Below, one piece after another: positions 54,222 to 61,199 of a DNA stretch of 64,000 bases (position 1 is the stretch's first letter; the number at the start of each line of letters is the position of its first letter). The notes beneath the pieces are model-generated. The model did no database searches. It was given only the letters and a program-made list of their open reading frames with translations, and was not told where the DNA came from. The position numbers and the translations under genes were made by a program. The DNA comes from Lachnospiraceae bacterium (GTDB lineage: Bacteria; Bacillota; Clostridia; Lachnospirales; Lachnospiraceae). The stretch is taken from positions 124,001 to 188,000 of the forward strand of contig CAJTEW010000003.1 in NCBI GenBank assembly GCA_910575605.1, in the 5' to 3' direction.

Positions 54222-57200
54222 ATGCCGTACTTTAATATTGTAGCGGAGACATCGGAAAATACGGTAGTCACAGAATATGAGCCAGTTAAGAAGCATTCTG
54301 ACAGCTATCAGAGCGAATCTGCACTGGAACAGGAATTTATCCGTCTGCTGTGTGAGCAGGGATATGAGTATTTGTCTGTTCACACAGAGAAGGATCTGGT
54401 TGCTAATCTCCGTAAAAAAATAGAAGAACTGAATCAGTATCAGTTTTCCGATACGGAGTGGGAGAATTTTTTTAAAAATACCATTGCTAATCCCAATGAG
54501 TATATTGTGGAAAAAACGCGCACTATACAAGAGGATAATGTGAAAGTATTAAAGCGCGATACCGGAGAAACTAAGAATATTACACTAATTGATAAAACAA
54601 ACATCCATAATAACCGTCTGCAGGTTATCAATCAGTATATAGTTGGTAAAGAAGATGGTGCAAAGCACGACAATCGCTATGATGTGACCATTTTGGTCAA
54701 TGGACTGCCTCTAGTGCATATTGAATTGAAACGAAGAGGCGTTGCCATTCGTGAGGCGTTTAACCAGATTGACCGCTATCAGAGAGAGTCTTTCTGGGCA
54801 GGCTGCGGATTGTATGAGTATATTCAGATCTTCGTCATTTCCAATGGCACGAATACAAAATACTATTCTAATAGTACCAGAAGGAATGCGGAAAAGGAGC
54901 ATGAGAAAAGAGGAGCAAGCAAGACGAAGACAAGCAATAGCTTTGAATTCACCTGCTTCTGGGCGGATGCCAATAATCGTGTGATTCCCGACCTTATTGA
55001 TTTTACGAAAACCTTTTTTGCAAAGCATACGATTCTGAATATCCTCACGAAATACTGTATTTTTACCTCTGAAGATATGCTGATGGTTATGCGTCCATAC
55101 CAGATTACGGCAACGGAGCGTATTCTGAACCGTATTGAGATAGCATATAATTATAAGAAATATGGAAGTGTGGAAGGCGGCGGATATATCTGGCACACGA
55201 CTGGTTCCGGCAAGACGCTGACTTCATTTAAAACCACAAGGCTTGCTTCGAAACTGCCATATATCGATAAGGTGCTGTTTGTGGTTGACCGTAAGGATCT
55301 GGACTACCAGACCATGAAAGAATATGACCGCTTTGAAAAGGGAGCGGCCAACAGCAATACCTCTACTGCCATACTGAAACGCCAGTTGGAAGATCCGGAT
55401 GCGCATATCATTATTACAACTATTCAGAAGCTGGCAACTTTTATTAAGAAGAATCTGGGGCATGAAGTGTACACAAAACATATCGTCATTATTTTTGACG
55501 AGTGCCATCGAAGCCAGTTTGGAGATATGCACACAGCTATTGTAAAGAATTTCAAGAGATATCACCTGTTCGGATTTACGGGAACTCCGATTTTTTCCGT
55601 AAATTCCGGCAGAGCGAAGAATCCAGCTTTTTTTACGACAGGGCAGACCTTTGGCGATCAGTTGCATAGTTACACGATCGTGGATGCAATCAATGATAAG
55701 AATGTCCTTCCGTTCCGGGTAGATTATATCAAGACGATGGATACGGATGAAGAAATCACAGACGAGATGGTATGGGATATTAACCGGGAGAAGGTTATGA
55801 TGGCTTCTGAGCGCATCCGTATTGTGACGCAGTACATACTGGAACATTTTGATCAGAAGACCTATCGAGGGGATAAAACATACATCTACAATACACTGAC
55901 CAATATCGAAGAGGTGGCAACGGCTAAGCGTGACGAAGAGGTGGAGGAAATCAAGCGAAAGCAGCGCATCAGCGGTTTTAATTCTATCTTTGCAGTATCT
56001 AGCGTACCAATGGCAAAACTGTATTACCAGGAATTTAAAAAGCAGATGACAGCAGATCCAACGAAGAAGCTGCGTATCGCAACGATTTTCAGCTATGGTG
56101 CAAATGAGGAAGAAGCGGACGGCATTCTGGATGAAGAAAATTCAGAGGACACCTCTGCGCTTGACCAGCCGTCCAGAGAATTTCTTGAAGAAGCCATCAA
56201 GGATTATAATAAAATGTTCCATACGAATTACGATACTTCCAGCGATAAATTCCAGAATTATTATAAAGATGTATCTCTTCGAATGAAAAATAAAGAACTG
56301 GATATTCTGATTGTTGTCAATATGTTCCTTACAGGTTTTGACGCCACTACTATGAATACCTTGTGGGTGGACAAGAATCTGAAGATGCACGGACTGATAC
56401 AGGCATTTTCCCGTACCAACCGTATCCTCAATTCCATCAAGACATTTGGCAATGTCGTATGTTTCCGCAACCTGCAAAAGCGTGTAGACAGTGCAATTTC
56501 CCTGTTTGGGGATAAGAATGCTGGGGGAATTGTTCTTCTGCAGAGCTTCAAGGATTACTATTATGGATATGAGTCTGTGGATGGAAAACAAATGCCGGGT
56601 TATGTGGATTTGATGGAGGAGTTGAATCATAAGTTTCCATTATTAGAGCCGCAGATTGTTGGAGAGCAAAACCAGAAAGACTTTATTGCCCTGTTTGGCG
56701 CGATTCTCCGTATGCGGAACTTGCTGTTGTCCTTTGATGATTTCAAGGGGAATGAATTGATTTCAGAGCGTGCTCTGCAGGATTACCTCGGACGTTATCA
56801 GGACTTACGGGATGAATGGAAACGGAAACGGCAGGAAAGTACGGACATCACAGACGATGTCGTATTTGAGATTGAATTGATCCGGCAGATAGAAATTAAC
56901 ATTGACTATATTCTCATGCTTGTAAAAAAGTACCATGATACCCACTGTGAGGATAAAGAGGTGCTGATTACGATCCATAAAGCGATTGACGCCAGTCCGG
57001 AACTGCGCAGCAAGAAACAGCTCATTGAAAATTTTATTGCAGGAATCAACGACGTGGATGATGTTATGAATGAATGGCACGGCTATGTGGTGGAGCAGAG
57101 GGCGCATGACCTTGATGAAATTATAGCAGAGGAAAAACTGAAACCAGAAGATACCCGCAAATTTATGGAGAATGCATTTCGGGATGGGGAGATAAAAACA

Positions 57201-57440
57201 TCCGGAACAGACATTGACAAGCTCATGCCACCGATTTCGAGATTTGGAGGTGGCGGGAGAGCAAAAAAGAAACAGGGCGTTATTGATAAGTTAAAGATAT
57301 TTTTCGAGAAATACTTTGGTATTGGCGGTCCGGCATCTTTTGCCGGACAGGAACATAAGGCGATTACTTATGATTTTGACAGACAGAAACCGTTGTCGAT
57401 GGTGGCAGAACCAAAAACGCCATATGGGAAAAAATCATAA
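54222..57440 (+). CDS. hsdR: Type I restriction endonuclease subunit HsdR
   Basis: 1072 residues. The N-terminal nuclease has RYDVTILVNGLPLVHIELK (D...ExK) and a helix with EAFNQIDRYQRES. The SF2 motor has GGYIWHTTGSGKTLTSFK (Walker A), IIIFDECHRSQFGDMH (DExx box), FGFTGTPIF and LIQAFSRTNRIL (motif VI). The C-terminal helical domain joins it to HsdM/HsdS. The gene is intact, but without a full HsdM the complex cannot methylate, so restriction should be silent unless another HsdM pairs with it. RBS AAGGGGGC. Confidence 0.93.
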   Translation: MPYFNIVAETSENTVVTEYEPVKKHSDSYQSESALEQEFIRLLCEQGYEYLSVHTEKDLVANLRKKIEELNQYQFSDTEWENFFKNTIANPNEYIVEKTRTIQEDNVKVLKRDTGETKNITLIDKTNIHNNRLQVINQYIVGKEDGAKHDNRYDVTILVNGLPLVHIELKRRGVAIREAFNQIDRYQRESFWAGCGLYEYIQIFVISNGTNTKYYSNSTRRNAEKEHEKRGASKTKTSNSFEFTCFWADANNRVIPDLIDFTKTFFAKHTILNILTKYCIFTSEDMLMVMRPYQITATERILNRIEIAYNYKKYGSVEGGGYIWHTTGSGKTLTSFKTTRLASKLPYIDKVLFVVDRKDLDYQTMKEYDRFEKGAANSNTSTAILKRQLEDPDAHIIITTIQKLATFIKKNLGHEVYTKHIVIIFDECHRSQFGDMHTAIVKNFKRYHLFGFTGTPIFSVNSGRAKNPAFFTTGQTFGDQLHSYTIVDAINDKNVLPFRVDYIKTMDTDEEITDEMVWDINREKVMMASERIRIVTQYILEHFDQKTYRGDKTYIYNTLTNIEEVATAKRDEEVEEIKRKQRISGFNSIFAVSSVPMAKLYYQEFKKQMTADPTKKLRIATIFSYGANEEEADGILDEENSEDTSALDQPSREFLEEAIKDYNKMFHTNYDTSSDKFQNYYKDVSLRMKNKELDILIVVNMFLTGFDATTMNTLWVDKNLKMHGLIQAFSRTNRILNSIKTFGNVVCFRNLQKRVDSAISLFGDKNAGGIVLLQSFKDYYYGYESVDGKQMPGYVDLMEELNHKFPLLEPQIVGEQNQKDFIALFGAILRMRNLLLSFDDFKGNELISERALQDYLGRYQDLRDEWKRKRQESTDITDDVVFEIELIRQIEINIDYILMLVKKYHDTHCEDKEVLITIHKAIDASPELRSKKQLIENFIAGINDVDDVMNEWHGYVVEQRAHDLDEIIAEEKLKPEDTRKFMENAFRDGEIKTSGTDIDKLMPPISRFGGGGRAKKKQGVIDKLKIFFEKYFGIGGPASFAGQEHKAITYDFDRQKPLSMVAEPKTPYGKKS

Positions 57441-57486
57441 AAAGCTGCACTGTGCCAGAATGTTCAGAAATAAATAACGGATGTCT

Positions 57487-57538
57487 ATGGCACTGGAAAA
57501 TAAGACAAATTTTGCAGTGCCGTTACAGTGCCATTTTT
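57487..57538 (+). terminator. Terminator after hsdR
   Basis: ATGGCACTG (57487-57495) pairs perfectly with CAGTGCCAT (57526-57534), followed by TTTTT; an alternative pairing uses CAGTGCC at 57515-57521. It separates the restriction locus from the next fragments. Confidence 0.65.
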
Positions 57539-57590
57539 GAATGCTTTTATCCTAAAATGTGTTATACTGTTTGGGGAGGTGTGATAGACG

Positions 57591-58188
57591 ATGAACTTGG
57601 GAAAAGAATCGGAGACATTGGAATTCAAAAAAACTACCGGCGAATTGAAAGAGGCTATGATTTCGATTTCTTCTATTTTGAATAAACATGGCGTTGGAAC
57701 TTTATACTTTGGCGTGAAGCCGAATGGAGATGTGGATGGGCAGGATGTGACGGAATCATCTCTTCGGGATGTGTCCAGATTTGTATACCCAAGGGCACAC
57801 CGTAATACATGCCCTGCGGGCGGGTGGACTCCGTTCAATAAGGTATATGAATCCTAAAACCACAAATATATCCTGTGATACAAGAAGAAATTCTGGATGA
57901 CCGCCATGTAATCAAGGTAGAGTTTCATGGAGAGGATTATTCTTATTCTGCTGCGGGAAGATATTATCTGAGGATAGCGGATGAGGAGCGGGAAGTAACA
58001 TCTGCAGAACGTAGGCAGTATATGGTCTGCTTGAAAAAAATTTTTATTATACAAGACAGGAACTGGCGGATGCAACATCAAAATCATTGGGGACGATCCA
58101 ATAGACATTGAATTCTTTACGAAAGAAAGACCTAATAGAAAGAATCGGAAGTGACAAATCAGGATATTGGGAGATTAAGAAACGATAG
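57591..58188 (+). pseudogene. Decayed AlbA_2/Schlafen-type ATP-binding regulator
   Basis: The start ESETLEFKKTTGELKEAMIS and KHGVGTLYFGVKPNGDVDGQ is the AlbA_2 DNA-binding domain. At about 57790 an unrelated stretch of about 55 bases interrupts the gene between GTATAC and GTATAT; the sequence resumes out of frame with KPQIYPVIQEEILDDRHVIK. A C-terminal winged-helix end (LIERIGSDKSGYWEIKKR) is still readable to TAG 58186-58188, with most of the middle deleted. The following 58,189-58,295 shows no gene. Confidence 0.65.
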
Positions 58189-58295
58189 AAATACTGAAGA
58201 AAAATTATTGAAATAAGAACAAGTATTCGATATGGTAAATAATGGTTCGCTACAAAAGGCTATATTATGCTAAACAGATAAACTAATACCGAGGT

Positions 58296-58544
58296 TTGGT
58301 CAGTTTGACGTTCCCTTTGCTGGCCTTCAATATTATTACGCAGATGAATGCCATTGGTATTGTCTCAAAAGCTGGACGCTATGGCGGAATATATGCTTAT
58401 AGTGATATTGCTATGTTATGTCTTTCACAACTTGGATTTCGTTTGAGTTCCAGTTATTCAATAGAAAAATCAAAAGAACGAAGGGAATTACTTCGACAGT
58501 TGGCGGTACAAGAGCACAATGTTCCATTTGTGGAAAAAGGGTAA
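58296..58544 (+). pseudogene. KilA-N-like domain fragment
   Basis: 82 residues of which MNAIGIVSKAGRYGGIYAYS and DIAM match the end of the KilA-N DNA-binding domain (phage antirepressor type); the following helix SIEKSKERRELLRQLAVQEH is less certain. The upstream half is missing and there is no good RBS. A remnant of a phage-derived gene. Confidence 0.45.
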
Positions 58545-58662
58545 TGGATGATAAGTTCATAGTGTTAAAATGACAGAGGCATTTAAAATGGATGCAGGAA
58601 AAACTTTATATTATCAAAATATTAAGATATGACTACTATATATCGAAAGGTACGGAGAACAA

Positions 58663-60255
58663 ATGAAAAATACGCTAAAAACAATTATTTTAAGATTTAG
58701 AGATTTGAATACGTCTAATACAATAAAAGTACATAAGGATATTATTGATTTATTTGGGTCTGTATGGTGGGGATGGTGGGCTAAGCCACAAGAAAAAGTT
58801 CCAATTGATGAATTCAATTTTTTGAATACATTAATAAATAAAGTAGGTCAAATACAAATATATTTACTTGATTCAGGGAATGAAAAATTATATGAAGCAG
58901 ATTGTACTGACATAGTGTTTTATAATGGTCAGCTATTAGAGACGCCAGATTCTGATACTACTCCGGAATATTATCGTAAAGATCAGTACAGGCTGTGGTT
59001 TAAATTTTCTCAAATATTCAATTGCTTTTCAGAATCAGAAGCGTTAGAGGTTTTACATAAATATTCATATTTACGTGTGAATAGTTTTTTTGTAAGCGGA
59101 GAGTCTCCATTTTCAGTTTTTTACAACAAACAAGTATATAGTCTGTCTGAATTGTCTGAACAACAAAGAACAATTTGGTTTTTAAGAGAATGGAAAAAAG
59201 GTGATAAGATACATGAAATTCACTCGTATAATAATGAGCTTTTAAGCGATGATAATTATTTTTCTTCTTATAAAGTGCTTAAATCTGATGAGATTTTATG
59301 GCTGTCGGATTTGCATTTTTCAGACAAATATCACTGTTTTTCTCCAAAACCGGGTGATAGTAATAAACTGAGTATTAGATTGAATACAGAGCTGGAAAGA
59401 CATGGTATAAAGCGCCCCTCTTTTATGATTATTTCGGGTGACTTGACATATACTGCAAGCCAATTTGAATTTGAAAAAGCAGTGTCTTTTATGCAAGATA
59501 TTAATAGTATATATGGACTTAATAGTTCTCTCTATGCTATTGTGCCGGGAAATCACGATATATCATTTTCTGATGAGGAATTTGATGAAAAAAAACCAGT
59601 CACTGTAGCTTATGATAAGGCAAAAGAGTCCTATGTGGACTTTTACAGAAAGTACTTTGGAGTGGAACCTCGTGAAGCATTATTTTCCGTCCATAGATTT
59701 TTGACGAATAATTTGCAGCCGCTTGAAATAATTTGTTTAAATAGCTGCTTATTGCAACAGGAAAAAGGACATTTTCAAGGTATGGGTTTTGTAGGAAATG
59801 ATCAATTGGCGGAAGTGGAAAAGTGTTTGAAAGAAACACAAAATTCAAAGTCTTTTAGAATTTTAGTCATGCACCATCATTTACTGCCAGTGCTATTTAA
59901 AGAGGAGCCTAAAGCGGATAGAATGTATTCAATGATGCTTGACAGCGAGGCAGTCAGCCAGTTTATTGTGAGAAATCGTATACGGTTGGTATTACATGGA
60001 CATACCCATAAGGAATTTTATTCTGAAATCATAAGAAAAGTGGATGACAATAAAAAGTTTAAATATTATGTTGTAGGAGTGGGTAGTGCTGGTGTTGTAG
60101 GAGAACAATTAAGCGAATCTAGGCCAAATATGTTTGCTGTGTTAAATGTCAAAAACGATAAAGTAACTATTAATGAGTATGCAATTTATCCAGATGGGCA
60201 GAATGGTAAGCTGCTTTGTTCGCATGATATACCATTAGAGGAGGAAATACGTTGA
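58663..60255 (+). CDS. Calcineurin-like phosphoesterase with unassigned N-terminal domain
   Basis: 530 residues. Residues about 1-205 form a separate domain (VWWGWWAKPQEKVPIDEF near residue 35, QIQIYLLDSGNEKLYEADC) that I cannot place; the aromatic cluster loosely recalls EVE/PUA-like pockets. The phosphoesterase follows: SDLHF (D216, H218), IISGDLTY, VPGNHD (296-299), MHHH and LHGHTHKE (H447, H449); all metal ligands are present. RBS ACGGAGA. It is translationally coupled to the HAD gene and lies upstream of the Roco gene in the same direction. Confidence 0.8.
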   Translation: MKNTLKTIILRFRDLNTSNTIKVHKDIIDLFGSVWWGWWAKPQEKVPIDEFNFLNTLINKVGQIQIYLLDSGNEKLYEADCTDIVFYNGQLLETPDSDTTPEYYRKDQYRLWFKFSQIFNCFSESEALEVLHKYSYLRVNSFFVSGESPFSVFYNKQVYSLSELSEQQRTIWFLREWKKGDKIHEIHSYNNELLSDDNYFSSYKVLKSDEILWLSDLHFSDKYHCFSPKPGDSNKLSIRLNTELERHGIKRPSFMIISGDLTYTASQFEFEKAVSFMQDINSIYGLNSSLYAIVPGNHDISFSDEEFDEKKPVTVAYDKAKESYVDFYRKYFGVEPREALFSVHRFLTNNLQPLEIICLNSCLLQQEKGHFQGMGFVGNDQLAEVEKCLKETQNSKSFRILVMHHHLLPVLFKEEPKADRMYSMMLDSEAVSQFIVRNRIRLVLHGHTHKEFYSEIIRKVDDNKKFKYYVVGVGSAGVVGEQLSESRPNMFAVLNVKNDKVTINEYAIYPDGQNGKLLCSHDIPLEEEIR

Positions 60256-61070
60256 AAAAATTATTAATCACTGATTTAGATGATACTTTATATAGTTGGA
60301 TAAACTTTTTTGTTCCGGCATTTTATGAAATGGTTGATGCTCTAGTTAATATAACAGGGATTGAGAAAAATGTTTTAATTAATGAGTATAAAACTATACA
60401 TCAACAGTATCATAATGTGGAATATCCATTTTCAACCCTACAATTACCTAGTATCAAGGGAAAATATGCCAGCTATAGTGATGTAGAATTGAAAAATATT
60501 CTCAATGAAGCATTTCATAGATTTAATTCAGTTAGAAAGTATAATTTGAAGCTGTTTCCAGGAGTATATGACACTTTAAATATACTATACAAGAAAGGGA
60601 TTAAAATTATAGGATATAGTGATTCGACAGAAGAGAATGGATATTACAGATTAAAAAAATTGGGAATAGAATGTTTATTTGAAAGAATTTATCTTTCAGA
60701 TAGTCAGTTTAAGAATGACAAAAATATAATCAAACCAGAAAAGATAGAAATAGTCCAGACAAGAAAACCTGACCCAGACACGCTTTTACAAATATGTAAG
60801 AGAGAAAATATAACAACTGATGATGCTATATATGTTGGTGACAGCTTGACGAAAGATGTTTATATGGCGGATTGTGCAAACATTGAGTCTATATGGATGA
60901 CTGGTGGAAAGACTGAGCCTGATTTATATAGCAAACTGGTAGCTATATCTCATTGGACACAGTATGATTTTGAACAGGAGAAAAAACTTAAGGATAAATG
61001 TAGTGAACTTAATATAAGACCAAGCTACGAAATTATGAATTTCAATGAAATTTTAGATATTGTTTTATGA
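60252..61070 (+). CDS. HAD-family phosphatase
   Basis: 272 residues from TTG 60252, whose last two bases are shared with the TGA of the preceding gene (TTGA); GAGGAGGAAA is the RBS. HAD motif I is TDLDDTLYSW (D8, D10), motif II YSDST, motif III region TRKPDP, and motif IV YVGDSLTKDVYMAD. The cap is inserted after motif I (C1 type). A small-molecule phosphatase; its coupling to a phosphoesterase suggests consecutive steps on one nucleotide- or phosphate-containing substrate. Confidence 0.85.
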   Translation: MKKLLITDLDDTLYSWINFFVPAFYEMVDALVNITGIEKNVLINEYKTIHQQYHNVEYPFSTLQLPSIKGKYASYSDVELKNILNEAFHRFNSVRKYNLKLFPGVYDTLNILYKKGIKIIGYSDSTEENGYYRLKKLGIECLFERIYLSDSQFKNDKNIIKPEKIEIVQTRKPDPDTLLQICKRENITTDDAIYVGDSLTKDVYMADCANIESIWMTGGKTEPDLYSKLVAISHWTQYDFEQEKKLKDKCSELNIRPSYEIMNFNEILDIVL

Positions 61071-61199
61071 TTTAAATAGTCTATAAATCACTTATTTTAG
61101 AGGAATTACAACCAGTACTGCCGATTACTTTGTGAATGAGTCTTGTGTTTTATTTTGAGATAATTTTTGTATAAAATAGCAAGTTTATTGGGAGGAAAG

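Noticed and set aside
61068-61090. Terminator between the HAD and Roco genes
   Set aside because: TGATTTA/TAAATCA can pair but the stem is short, AT-only at its core and lacks a T run; co-transcription of the three genes remains possible.
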